DNA from: Serendipita indica DSM 11827
Taxonomy: Eukaryota; Basidiomycota; Agaricomycetes; Sebacinales; Serendipitaceae
Assembly (NCBI GenBank): GCA_910890315.1
Contig: CAJVGD010000006.1
Span: 496,001-560,000, forward strand
Reading direction: 5' to 3'
Length of the DNA: 64,000 nt
Of this stretch, positions 44,448 through 56,206 are shown piece after piece. Made by a program: the position numbers and the translations under genes. Numbering within the stretch: the first letter of the stretch is position 1; every line of letters starts with the position of its first letter. The notes beneath the pieces are model-generated. The model had not been told where the DNA came from, did no database searches, and was given only the letters and a program-made list of their open reading frames with translations.

Positions 44448-46597
44448 ATGCAGCGCCCCGAACAGTGCTTCGACGATCAGACGCTTCTCATGAGAAGCCA
44501 TATTGCTCGCTCCTATAACTACTCTGGAGATACCAGCGGCGTCGACGCGGAGATGCTCAGAGGCTATAATGCAGCCATCGATTTATTGGCTCATGCTCGT
44601 GAAAAAGATCCAAAAAGCAGCATAGAACGTCTTCCGAACGAGCTCTTGATCGCCATCATCGAGAAAGTAGCTGACCGTTGGGGGGGATATTACCCTATTA
44701 ATTACCAGCGGGACCTGCTCGTTCTTAGCTTGGTCAATTGTAGATGGGCGACATTGATTCTTCAAACGCAATACCTCTGGACTCGAATCTATTTGACAGA
44801 GAATATTGAGGACCTCGAGGCAATGACGGCCATAATACTCGAGCTCTCAGGAGATTCTCCCCTCGAACTGGCTTACTATGCAGAATCTGATATTATCCGT
44901 AAGGTTGCTCACCTAATTCAGCCTCATCTCCACCGTGTCACGCATTTGAAGCTTCTACAGTATCATGGCGAAAGCGACCACGGTACTGACCCATTCTTCC
45001 CTCATACTATATTTCCATCTCTGCAGGATATTTCGACACAGTATATATCACCCAAGGACATTGTAGCATGTCTCTCACATCACGAGGTTTTGGCCCCTTA
45101 CAAACATCTGATAGAAGGCGACGTTTTCTCTGTCGAATTGAAAATCAAGGAGAAAAATTGGTCTCATTTCAGTCAACTGTGATATCTATGGAGAATATTC
45201 AGCGTCTTGAAGACATTCCGACACTCGAGGGTGTTAGTATCTTCGGAGATTATGAACCATCGGGAGATCTATCACCCCCGGTCAAAGAGAGACAACACAA
45301 ATTGGGCTGGAAGAGTCTTTTTATTAGCAGATTTCCCTGGAAGAGGATCCAAGGGATACTTGGCCGCTGTACGTCGCTCGTCTCGTTGTCACTTATGGGT
45401 ATCGATGAGACAGCAGCGCTGGAATTAGCCCAAATGATACCGCAGTTGATTCTCCTCGAGGAAATTAGCGTTGAATTAGATGGGGACACGGCACTAGAGA
45501 CGCCAGCCATATCGAGTGGCCATGGTAGCGACCAAACAAGGATACGGACAATAAGCTTGGATCTGAGTCGAGTTGTATCGAATACGGAAATCACGGGCGA
45601 CATCCTGCGTTTACTCCTTCCCATATCTCCGCGACTAGAATGGCTGTCGCTAAGGGGGTGTCGTATGAACAAGCTTGACTTCACTGAAATCAATAAACTC
45701 AAGGAGTTGCGAACACTGGTCCTATCCATTTGGGGGTCTACTCTCGAACCAAAAACTACCAGGCTTATGCTAGCCTGCCCGAAATTAGAGATGGTGCAGA
45801 TTTCAGGACCCACCAACGCTCTTAATTCACTGGGAAGTTCAAGTGCACGTGAACTGGACTATGAGTTTGCAGCGATGGAGTCTTCACCGATCATTAAAAT
45901 CACCGGACAAGATTGGCCTTCTCTACGGAGTCTGACGTTGTCTATGGATTCTACTCCCACGTTGTGTGGTCTTGATTCATTGAGACAACTATCACTGTGG
46001 AGCCAATCCTTAGTCACAACCATGATTCTCTATCTAGCGATGCATCCCAGCGAGCTTCCTTTGCTGGAGACGCTCGACCTGCACGCCTGTCCTGAATGGG
46101 ATATCCTCTTTATTATGCTGGAGAAGCGGTTACTCACGCAAACATATGGAATCAAGCCTATCGAGAATTTAATATTTGATAGGGCGATCTCGACGAGGAT
46201 TAAACATTCCCTTGCGTCACTCCTCGCAGGACATATCCTCCCGCGACCATCAAACTACGAGCTTTCAATGCAAGGAAACCTGGAACTCTTCTTGGACACC
46301 AATATGTGAGTGATATCAAGAGATTGCCGACTGCATGCTAAGGATTTGATTAGCCCTGGATGTGTAGATTGTCACCTCTACCTATATCCCTGCGACTTGG
46401 TGGTACTTCATACATCTCCTATCGGGTCAGTGTCTACCATCGAATATCCAGAGAGTGTCGACGAGATACTGAGAACACAAGCTATGCGCTATGAGCAAAT
46501 GAGGAGTATACATTATCCTCTTTTTCCCACAACTCGAGAACCGCAGTGTAACCGCTTTCGCGGCTCCGTAGAGGTTTCTCGTTACTCATTAGCGTGA
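44448..46597 (+). pseudogene. F-box/LRR-like protein, array member S, one frameshift, mosaic
   Basis: From the ATG to about 45180 the sequence is nearly identical to R. The homopolymer after GGAG has five A (45153-45157) where R has six (41837-41842), which shifts the frame and ends it at 45182. The body resumes in the next frame (RLEDIPTLEGVSIFGDYE) and runs to 46305; a 48-nt phase-2 intron and last exon 46354-46597 follow (PGCVDCHLYLYPC, VDEILRTQAMRYEQMRS, EVSRYS). The middle (45190-45950) is private to S, while the 3' end from about 46050 matches Q, not R. With one more A the gene would be complete at about 695 aa, so the pseudogene status depends on a single homopolymer call. Confidence 0.65.
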
Positions 46598-47206
46598 TGC
46601 TACCTATTCAGTGATGTTGCTTTGATATGCAATTTGATCGTTATTTGTAAGCAGCACGGAAAATGTGAAAGGCTATCATTAGTCCTCTGAAGACGCCAGA
46701 GACCATTAGTGTCAAATGTGAGTTCGGATGATAGAGAATGCATTTTTCATCCATTCATAGATCCATCATCGAAATTCCTGCATCATAATCTGGAGTAGCG
46801 AACTGCGTGCTAATCAATTGATTCTCGGGCTAGTTCGTGACTACCTACGCCCATTGGACTAAGGTATTCGTGTTCGACCACACGGTCGTCCTTACCTACT
46901 TCCTTTGCGGATGCAGGATTTTGACAAGGGACCGATGCAGACCAATTGATATTCTCTTGTAAGGCATATAAGTCTCTATCTCTAGGTTCCTTATTAACCA
47001 AGATTTTGACCCGACCGCGACCAACATTATGCAAGAGACCATGATGGGAATTTATAACTGTTCGTCAATATACGATACCAAATCGCTGAACAGATGCGTC
47101 CTCGATCAAGAGTAGGCGACCATTTAATTCTTACTATCGCACGCAAATATATCCCTTGGATTGGGTCTTCATTATTCATGAGCGGCTGGCTCGTACAATC
47201 ATGGAT
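46598..47206. other. Spacer with a truncated relic of an F-box gene start
   Basis: 609 bp with no intact gene. Sequence from about 46600 to 47040 is a diverged version of the array spacer: TTGCTTTGATATGCAATTTGATCG inexact repeat, the CTGCATCATAAT block, GTATTCGT, and a GCGGATGCAGGATTTTG block. It ends in TTTTGACCCGACCGCGACCAACATTATGCA (46999-47034 region), which parallels the promoter end and ATGCA start of R and S. After the ATG the similarity stops within a few codons. This looks like a fourth promoter copy whose gene was lost. Confidence 0.5.
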
Positions 47207-48268
47207 TTACGACAATGCCTTGAGAATCGCCTCGCCAACGCCTTTTGCAGAGGCGGGATTTTGACCCGTGATTAGCTTTCCGTCCTGCTGGACACAAGCT
47301 CCCCACGCTTGGCTCGCCTTTTGATAGTTGCCTCCGAGTTCGACAATCTAAGCGTGTCAGTGGTGAACATATAAAGTGATGAGAAGATACGTACCCGATC
47401 TTCGAGCATGAATGGAATGGATTTAGGAGCCGTCTTGCCTGCTTGCTCTTCTTCTGCGTTGCTAAAGCCAGTCGCTTTGCGGCCTTTGAAGATGGGGTGA
47501 CCTTGCTCGTCTGATGCTCCAACAAGAGCCCTGTCCTGGTTCAGTGATACGATGGAATACTTGATTGGTTACTTGCCCTGGTCCGTGGCAAACGCTGCGC
47601 GGTCATCAGTATGAGTCGTACAGTGAAAGGACAAACTCACGCTGCGACAACTTTGCCACTGCGCCAAAACTAAACGTGGTTAGATAGAAAGGAGTGCGTG
47701 CCTAGGTCTCACCTCGTTGATCAGTTTGATGTTGAGTGGGTCAGTGGCCAGGTCAAGCATGGGCCCGTGTCTGCCAAAGTCAGGTTCATTGGTGGATATA
47801 TAGTGGCAGATACGAACCCTCCGACGTAGAAGATAGCGTCGTAACTAGCGTGGTGTTAGATTCGACACGGGGGGCGGTGGTATTACGCACTCAGCGGCAG
47901 AGACTTGGTTGAGGGACTTTGCAGTGTCCATCTTTGACTTGACTTCGGTGTCATTCAAAAACTTGGTACTATCCTCGTCCTCTTTGAATTGCTGTTGACC
48001 GTTAATTAGTGTGCCGGTGTGGAGGCTGGAGACCTACTTCTACGCTTTCCATGTCCAGCGGTGGGTTGGCACCCGCTGGGGAAGCAAAGTCGATGGTGAC
48101 ATGATCACGAAGGACATAGAATGGATGAGCGGCTGTAGCGAATCGTCAGATATACGTCGATGGCCTAGAGGCAGAGCAATAACCTTCGGGCAGGTACCAT
48201 CCGGTGGGACGACCGTCGAGCAGCTTGTCTGCGGACGTAAAAACGAATAGAACGCGCATCTGAGACAT
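47207..48268 (-). CDS. DJ-1/PfpI-type protein, Hsp31 class
   Basis: Reads from MSQMRVLFVFTSADK at 48268 through GRPTGWYLPE, HVTIDFASPAGANPPLDMES, FLNDTEVKSKM, YDAIFYVGG, GPMLDLATDPLNIKLIN, VVAAVCHGPG, IFKGRKATGFSNAEE, IPFMLED, KLITGQNPASAKGVGEAIL and the stop at 47207-47209, split by about seven short introns. VCHGP is the nucleophile elbow of the DJ-1/PfpI superfamily; the Cys is the catalytic residue. GRPTGWYLPE and FVDPASPKGG-like FASPAGANPP place it in the Hsp31 class, which in fungi has glutathione-independent glyoxalase or protein-deglycase-like and stress roles. The intron just after CHGPG uses a GC donor (GCAAGT). Gene-free DNA of 660 bp lies upstream. Confidence 0.85.
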
Positions 48269-48928
48269 GTTGGTTGGGTTTTGCTAGAGATGGAGGAGAC
48301 CAAGTTATAAGCTCCCTCTCTGGTCGATGTGCGCATGGTCAAGACGTCATCGCTGACCAAGGCCCAGCGTTTGAAATCTGTGAAAGAAAGGTCAACTGAT
48401 GCCAAAGAAGTATGGCGAAGCGTCGCTAAAGGGGATGCGTAGAGTCTGGGGCCCGGTGGGAACGATTTCGAGGCGTTGAGCGAATACGACGTCAGAGTGG
48501 CCTGGGAAAGTCTTACCAAACATGACATAGACCAATAATAGTGTTCTAATCTGGTTGAGCTCGCGAAATCGTTGATATTATTTAGCGACCGATAGCTAGT
48601 AGAATCATATAATTCAAGTCGCTAGATATCAATTATCACATTTTAAGGCTGATGGCTGGCTAATGGATTCATTTTCGAAATTCCGGTCGTTGGTGGCCAC
48701 GGCGTCCTTGATTAACAAAACAATCAAGGTCCTAGTGCTCAAATACGCGTGAATAAATCCAGAAATGCGCGTTTGACGCGTGCCCAACGCCGTAGACGCG
48801 TCCAAGGTCTAGTCCTCGGGGCAGAGTCCCTGGGGTCCCTTCTCCTCTTGACCCCCTCCAGCCCGCCGTCGTTGCCAATATTCTCTCCAAAATTTACTCT
48901 GCGGGTTTCTTGTGCTGACTAGACATTG
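48269..48928. promoter_or_regulatory. Divergent intergenic region, DJ-1-type gene / Rif1
   Basis: 660 bp between divergent start codons. Around 48750-48800 the hexamer ACGCGT appears several times (AAATACGCGTGAA, TGACGCGTGCC, TAGACGCGTCC). ACGCGT is the MluI cell-cycle box bound by MBF (Swi6/Mbp1) at G1/S genes in fungi. Its position about 130-180 bp upstream of Rif1, a replication-timing factor, suggests G1/S control. A minus-strand frame at 48040-48528 extends into this region but does not match the frame of the downstream gene. Confidence 0.5.
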
Positions 48929-51900
48929 ATGGCGCTCGTCTCAACTCCTAGCAATGCGTTTCAGCAGCGCTTGAACAAGGAGAATGGTCCCCACCAGCTC
49001 GAGACGCCTTCAACGGCGAGCTCAACGGCGTCAAGACAGCGTGTCGTGTTTTCAAATCGAAACCAGGAGCATTGGTTTGGCCCCGTGCTCTCTGTCTATC
49101 GCACGCCCTCGTCGTCACAAGAACCCTCAAAGTCCATCCTCAAAAAGCGCACCTATGAAGAGTTTCTTGCTGACGACCTTTTTCCTCCCGATCAACTCCA
49201 ACGACCGAGCACGCCAGAGCCAGAAAATCCGCCGGAACAGCCAACCTATTTGCTGTCGCCCATCAAGACGATTGTCCAGTCTGTCGCTCCTGGCTCTTTT
49301 GACGACGTTCCAGAGCCCACTCTGCTCAATCTCATCGAGGCTTACTGCGTCCTCAACGCCCGTATCCGCGCAAAGCTCCTGCCGGTGCCCACCCTTGGCG
49401 AACCAAAGCCAGCATCGACTGAGACATTGGTCATACCGGCCATACAGCCGCTGCGCCAGTATATCAACCAGATCGCTATCGCAATGACTCGAGATATCTC
49501 TCGGGCTCTCGAGGACCCGCTCAAAGGTAGTGAAACCCCCCAAGAGGACCTCCCTAGTCTGCCCTCGCCACCGCCTTCCTCACCCATGGCCTTCGACTCG
49601 TCGCCAATGGCGCTTAGCACTGCGTCGGACACGCCTGCAAAAAAGTCTGGCATGAACGAGCAGCAGGTCAAACACGCACGAGACCTGTGTACGGTCGCAC
49701 AGTCTGCCATGAAGTTCTTTTCGTGCCTACTCTCGTTTACGGGCTTGATACACAATGGCATCCTTTTCACAGGTGATTGTTTTGACTGCAATATAAACGA
49801 CTACTTACAGTTTCTTTCAGAGCAGCAGTTATCTGTCCTCGTTGGCGCTGTCCTCTCTGTCCCACAGGGCTCACCGTTACCAACGCCAAACTCTCGCAAG
49901 ACATGCGCACTTGCAGTTGGTATCCTCGCTAATTGCAGTCTGCCAGCAGCAGTCCTAGAGCCACACGCGACCGAGATTGCGACCGTGTTCAAGCGTGGCA
50001 TTGACGGCGAGCTGGGTAGAGAAGGCAAGAAGGGATCAGCAAGTGATGCAACGCGAGGCGTACTCTTGCTCAGCCTGGAGCATCGGGCATTTTCCTCTTC
50101 CCGTTTAGCATTCTTGTCCCCTCCCTTCTCCGCATTATCTCTGGACCCACAAACAATATGCATTCGCATTCTGGGTTTGCGCTCGGTGGTTTGGCGTGGG
50201 CATCCATTGAAGCACCCTCGACCCCAACCGCTATTCGGGACGCCGTGACCGAATGCCTCTCTTTGAAGCCAGCAAAGAAAAAGGATGGCAACCAGAAGGA
50301 TGTCCAACCTCCTCCAGTTCTTGTTTCCGTTACCAGATACTTTCACCATCTCTTGCAAACGACAACCGCAAAGGACTCTGGCGATGGCAAATCGGAGGTG
50401 GGATCCGCGGCAGCTAATGCGGCACATACTGTCGCCATGTGGGGGCTCATGGTTCTGAGTTCGCTCATTGTCCTTTCCCAGGGGGCATTCCATAATAGCA
50501 AGCTCCTCACTGGGACCATCACCCGAATTGCTCGTATCCTCCTCGCGAGCAAACGTGTGGCGATCCGTACCGCTGCATCCTGGTGCTGGCGATCCTATCT
50601 GTGGTCTGTCATGCGTCAATTTGACGAAATGGACGTCGAGCAGCATGATGACAAGGTCGAACTCATCCAACGAGTATTTGAGTTTCTGGACAAGGGAGTC
50701 GGAACCGGTCTTGTGTGTGCGTTGCTCGTTGGCAGTGCCGGTCGAGAGGATAGGGATTTGAGGATCGACTTGAGCTTGACCGCGCTCTCCGAGATGACCA
50801 ATCGACGGGCAAATGTGGACGAAGTTCTCCATGTTCTTTCACGTCTACTCGAGACGGAAAAATATGCGAGCCCCGAAGGACCAGCGCTTGGATGGGACTT
50901 GAATAAGCTCCTACCAATGCCGCTCTTTGATGGACAACTGGCGGATGCCGATCCCAAACAAGTGCTTGTTCTCATCAAGCAGCAAGCGTCGCTGGACGAA
51001 AACTGGGCAGAAGAAATCACGCCCCTCAGAAAAGAGGAATGTGATAGTCGATTGAGCAAGCTCTATGAAATTTGGCATGGTGCTGTCAGATCTCAAGGAA
51101 TTGACGAGCGTGGGCATCCATTTGTATGTATACCCGCTCTCTCTCTCGCTGCATTATTAACGCCTCCAAAGGAGAATATTCAAGAAGCTTGGAAGCTCCT
51201 GGTCAAGCTTCTTCCGACACCCCCATCGGAAACAGTCCTGTCGTTTATCACTGAGCCCACTCACACCTGGACAAATATTGCCGAGCCTACCAACTCTAGC
51301 TCCTTGATCCCACATCAGGTTGCCCAAATCCGTTTCCTCAAGTGTATCTGGAATGGTCTTGCCCAGCATTTCGGCCCCATTCCGGAAATGAAGCAGCTCG
51401 CGCTCGACATTTATGACCAAGGACTCCAAGTATTTCAACTCGAGGAGAAGAAGATTGAAGAAGTGTGTCTCGAGCTCTTCTTCCAACTCTCAGAGATTGA
51501 AAACTCGATCGTCTCCCTCATCACGGAACATGACGAGTGGTCTGCTTCGCTCAAGCACACATTCTGGACGCAGAGCATCAACCTTGCGACGGACGAGGAC
51601 CTCTTGCGAACTCTGTGCCGTGTTCCATTTGGGTAAGCGTCGCGTATCTACGACACTGATGGCTGACATTACCTAGCGAGCCACAACCATTTGAACTGTC
51701 TGAAGACGACTGGATCTTCTGGGAGATGACATGGCAACAGTATGCTTCGATTCGAGGAGAGGACCACGCCGATATCTGGATGTTGCATCAGCAGTTTGCG
51801 GACGAACTCTCTAGTCACCTCTTGTGAGTTTTTTCATCATAAGCGGCCACTCTTCTAACTTTGTTTCCAGGCCAGCTGAAGCGTGCAAGATTGTCACAGC

Positions 51901-53853
51901 GATTCTTCGAACTCTTCCAACGACCCCGGCCCCTCAAGATGTCGACTGCCATAGCTTTTACACTCTTCTCAACCAGACGTTGCTTCTTGCCTATAGCTGC
52001 GGCTCCAAGGAGTGCATGCATCTCGCCATCTCCATCCTGCGCGTCTTGACGCAGACGATGCCACTGTTGCATGAGACTTGCTTGGATGCCCTCACTCCTT
52101 GCTTAATCCACTGGATCCACGACGAAGAGCACCATTTGTCCGACTCTGAATACGACCTAATCGTTGGTTCGACATTTGAAGCAGCCCTCAATGTCCTCAA
52201 GCGCAAGGCAGTGTCTGGTGAGACGCTTGCGGCTCACAGTGAGTTGTTGGCATCCATCGAAGCTCGCTCGACGGAGGGCGGCGCGACGCGAACTGTCTTC
52301 CAACGCTTCTGGGATGGACAATATGCGGGTGTTATCAGTATGGATGATGTCCCCGAAGCACTGTATCCACTTTTGCAGATCACGGAATCAGTGGCCGAGA
52401 CAGAGGCCATGGAGGAAGAGGACGCGGCGGATAACTTGATGCAGAGCGACGATACTCCCTCGCAACCCTCTTCATCGCCCGGAATTCCGAATGTCCACGC
52501 CGCGTCCCCTCTTCGAGACCCACTTGCCCATGTCGCACCTGCGAGCGAGGCACCCGATGCCCTCGACGATTTACCACCAGAAGTCGCGGCCACGATCGGC
52601 CTAAGACGATGGACAGGCTCTTCCGATGATCTTAGCGCGTCCGTCTTTGGCAATGAATCTGTGCCTTCGCCCTTCTACCGCGTCTCGAGGCCTTCGCGAT
52701 CCATCTTCTTCTCGCCCGGAACGCCAGGCAGGAGCACCATCCCCAACTTTAATTATGTTCCCAGCCCTGCTTATCTTGGACACAGTCCCCGAAAGCCAAC
52801 TTCTCTTTCTTGCGAGCTTTCGGCTTCGTTGTTCGGCACTGAATCTCCTGCCTCTCCCAATAAGAAGAAGAGACGCATGGGCGATGACGATGATGGTATG
52901 TACATAAACTACTTGCTGGACGTGAAGCTGACAGGTCCTAGACATGACTCCGAGCAAGCGCAGACGGCACGCCGTGGACACCGACTCGGAATCAGACTCG
53001 GACGATGATAAAACGCCAAAGAGGCCGTGGCTCGACTTCGACCCAAGCTCAGACGATGAAGGGCCTCTGCGGTCAATGCCGTTCCGACCATTTTCGGCCC
53101 ACAATCTTCCAATGAGTCCCTTCAAGTTTGGAGCACTCTCGTCTGCGCCACCTTCGCCAGCTAAACCGGTGCCGACTGTCAAGCAGCTCAACGAGTGTCT
53201 CGCCGAAACCACGCTTGAGAGCCAACCCCGCTATGTCGAGAGCGGACAAATGGAAAAGGGAAACCCTATTGCTAAACGCCGCCGCCTCGAGAGTGAAGAC
53301 GATGTTTCGACTATCGAGCTTGTGCCCTTCTCTGATGATGCACTTCATAGTGGTGAGTTCAGACTGGGGTTTGGCTGGTCGGTACTTATAGGATTTCAGA
53401 TGATGTTACGTCTGACTCACTTCCTCCATCCGACTCGCCTGTTCTAAATTCGGATGACCTTGATCCTCATGCCATCGTATCTCCTCCCATGGCGGAGGGT
53501 GAGGCCGGCAGTGGTGCGTTTTCCAAGTCGTTACATGCACAGAGACTTATGCCAGTATAGACGATAGCAACGACAGTCCTCTCAAAGCCCTCGCTGACCG
53601 CAAGAAGCGCCAAAACGTGTCAAAGGTCCGCTCGTCGCCCTATTCTCCTCGAAGACTCCAGCCACCGACTCCGGTCAAACACGCACAATCGGAGCCATTC
53701 TCGGGCCCTGAATTCCAAAAGGCCATCAAGCAAGCGTTTTCACTTTTCCCGTCCATGGACAACAAGAGTTTGCAGCACATGTCGTCGCTCTTGGATCAAA
53801 TGCGGAGCAAGGTTGACACCGAGCTCGAGCGTCGGCGTTCGGAACCTTGTTGA
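48929..53853 (+). CDS. RIF1: Rif1-like telomere/replication-timing protein
   Basis: A long protein of at least seven exons. The N-terminus (about 1-80) carries RVVF at residues 38-41 (49040-49051) and SILK at 69-72 (49133-49144), matching the two PP1-docking motif classes found in Rif1. Next is a long alpha-helical HEAT-like domain (APGSFDDVPEPTLLNLIEAY through ASKRVAIRTAASWCWRSYLW to EVCLELFFQLSEI). The C-terminus is disordered, with Ser/Asp/Glu clusters and basic patches (TPSKRRRH, DKTPKRPWLDFD), and ends in a helix (SLQHMSSLLDQMRSKVDTEL). Introns are short; one near 49771-49818 (48 nt) is in frame. Rif1 recruits PP1 to oppose DDK at origins and acts at telomeres. Assignment rests on the N-terminal motif pair and the helical architecture. 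Confidence 0.75.
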
Positions 53854-54413
53854 AATCCCTTCTACTCGAGTAGTGTACAGTATACCTCGCGTCTCGTCAT
53901 GTCTGCCAACCATGTAGAATAACAGTCATTGAAAACATCGCAACGTTGCACTTAGTATGACATGTATGATGGGAAGGACAATGACTGATGCTATATTTTG
54001 CAGCGTATAGGCATGCAATTGATTGAGATACAAGAGAGGGTGCACTAGATCACGAACGCGTCTGTGGCCAGCGAGCGAGCGGAGACATGTATGCTAGGGC
54101 GTGCAAGCGGTGTAGCGTGAGGTAACCAAGGAGGGCTAGGAGGTATGCAAAAGTAAGGGGGTTGCGCGTAGCGAATGCGAGTGACCGGAAGAGTAATGTT
54201 GCTGGTACATGAGTGTCGTATAAAAGCGAACGAAGGACCATAGGACAGCACGTGTCCTATATAATACGCAGGTATCATGATAAATCGAATCAACCATCGG
54301 GTGCTGGTTGATGTTCACCTTTTGGCCGTTCACCTTTTGGCGTGGGGTCGTCGGGAGTGGGAACACTAGCCGAGTTCCTAGCCGTCGAAGAAGAGGAACA
54401 TCTGCATCTGCGT
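53854..54413. other. Intergenic between convergent genes, no gene seen
   Basis: 560 bp between the stop codons of the Rif1-like gene and the Ser-rich protein. It should hold both 3' UTRs. Short minus-strand frames at 54045-54366 show no family features. TTGATGTTCACCTTTTGGCCGTTCACCTTTTGG near 54308-54340 contains a perfect GTTCACCTTTTGG direct repeat of unknown meaning. Confidence 0.5.
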
Positions 54414-55945
54414 TTAGTAAAATTGGGGTTGGAAGATGGGAGAGACATACATCGAGGACGGGGCCCGCGTTTCCCGATCCGACGTTCGACTCGTTCTCAC
54501 CACGGCAGAACCAAAGACATCGACAGGAGAGCCAGTGCTGCCAATGACACCAAAGCAGGACATGCTCGTCAGGGACTCATCAATAGATAATTTTGTCGAG
54601 CTAGACGAGTTTGATGAGCCGAGACTGGGCTCTCGACTGGTGCGCTTGACGGGCACAGTGGTAAACTGATCCCACGAGTCATCTTCAACGTATCTAGAAT
54701 ACGATTTGACGCGTTTTTTCTTGTTCCGGCTGGTCAATCTAGTCGACGGCGTAATCTCGCTCACAGGCGAGCTCGGTTCACCTGCTGAATCGTGTACTTG
54801 ATCTTCACCCAATGAGGCAAGTGTAGACGTGTACGACAGGGTCCTACGCGCATAAGGTGGGCGGTCTGGTGGCGTCAAGGATTGACCTTCTGTAGCACTC
54901 GTTCGACCAGCGCGTGCTGCATTGACATAAAATTCGATACCGTGAGTTTGTAGCGATCGTTCGATAGGGTTGGATGAATCGGAAGAAAGGGACGATTGGA
55001 GCGGAATGTTCATCTGCGTGACGGTACTGGTTGAGCGACCCCGCGCTAATTGTTGAAACGGCGAGTCTTCAGAAATGGCGTGAACAGCACCCAGTGCATG
55101 CGCATGAATTTGCTGTGGAGTAAGCGTCGCTTTGGCCTCTGAGACAGGGGACGCCGGAGGCTGCTCGGGGGGAAGTGCTGGTGCGGTCGAGGGGTTGACT
55201 ATTCCTATCAGACGCTCACCCCAACGGCGCGATGTTGACGTGTTGAAGTGAACACAAACGAGTAGGTCCGACTCGTGTCTGCTGAGCCCGCCGAGGGCGT
55301 CGTAGGGGCACTATTGGATGCCGAGATGATGCGCTGGGACGTTGCAGACAGCTCCAGCGACTCCTGTTTGCCTGGGACAGTTGTAGACTATATCCGACAT
55401 TAGTAAGCCCCATCTGGGCACAATTTTTCCAAGATGCGCACCTGAGCAACGTCCAATGAGATGGGACCCTAGCAGGTGAATGATAAGGCCAAAACACGAA
55501 ATAAAGCCGCTCATACGTACCGGAGAATTGCGCTCACCGGCTCCAGATGAGCGACCTTCAGAAGCCGATCTGGGTCTGCCGGGCAAGTGGGACTGCGAGC
55601 GCAAACGGTTTGGGATGAAAGCAAAGGAGAATAGAGACGACGACGAACCTTTGGAGAGGGTCTGTCATCCTTGTAAATTGATAAATGTCAGCAGATGGCT
55701 CGTTCACAAAATAACAGGGCTCGCACTGAGAGATGATCGCTCCCGCTCGAGCCGTTTGAGGCACCACTGGTCTTGTCCTGATTCAAGCAGTCGTCTTTTG
55801 ACAATCGTGGACTTGGAAGAGTGTCGCGCAGGTCTGGTTTCGTCGTGCCATCGCCGCCGGGAGCTGCAGGGCGCTCGAGGGGCGTGGGCACGGATTCTGA
55901 AGCGTCCAAGCTAGCTGAATGTGCCTCATGCTGTGAACCGTGCAT
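54414..55945 (-). CDS. Ser-rich disordered protein of unknown function
   Basis: No family recognised. The exons can be followed from MHGSQHEAHSASLDASES (55945) through ERPAAPGGDGTTKPDLRDT, SLFSFAFIPNRLRSQSHLPG, GPISLDVAQ, SLELSATSQRIISASNSAPT, then NPSTAPALPPEQPP and a final open frame from about 55200 to 54414 (MNIPLQSSLSSDSSNPIERS, TPSTRLTSRNKKKRVKSYSR). Composition is dominated by Ser, Thr, Pro and Arg with many SP/TP sites and no hydrophobic core, so a disordered, phospho-regulated protein is likely. The same frame is open up to an ATG at 56128, which would lengthen the N-terminus. It ends convergent with Rif1 and starts shortly after the 3' end of the aldehyde dehydrogenase. Confidence 0.55.
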
Positions 55946-56206
55946 TGTTTTTGTCGCCGAGGGCGACCAGAGGCGTCGGAGCGGCCAAGTCGCAAAAGCG
56001 AGAACAGCGCACGCTGAAGAGCGCTGTAAACGCTGGGTATGAGCAGACGAAACGTGCTCTGGAATGGCAGAATGGCTGGCCAGACGTGGTTGCGGTTCAA
56101 GACGAGCCGTCGAGGCAAAATTGGCCAAGAAGGGCTACGATTCCCGTTGTTAATTCGAGACTGGATCGGACACGGCAGCATATGGCCCAGCGACGGCTAA
56201 ACTGAT

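Noticed and set aside
48040-48528. Minus-strand frame of 162 codons upstream of the DJ-1-type gene as a presequence or separate gene
   Set aside because: It is out of frame with the DJ-1-type start and overlaps its first exons. It probably arises from base composition.
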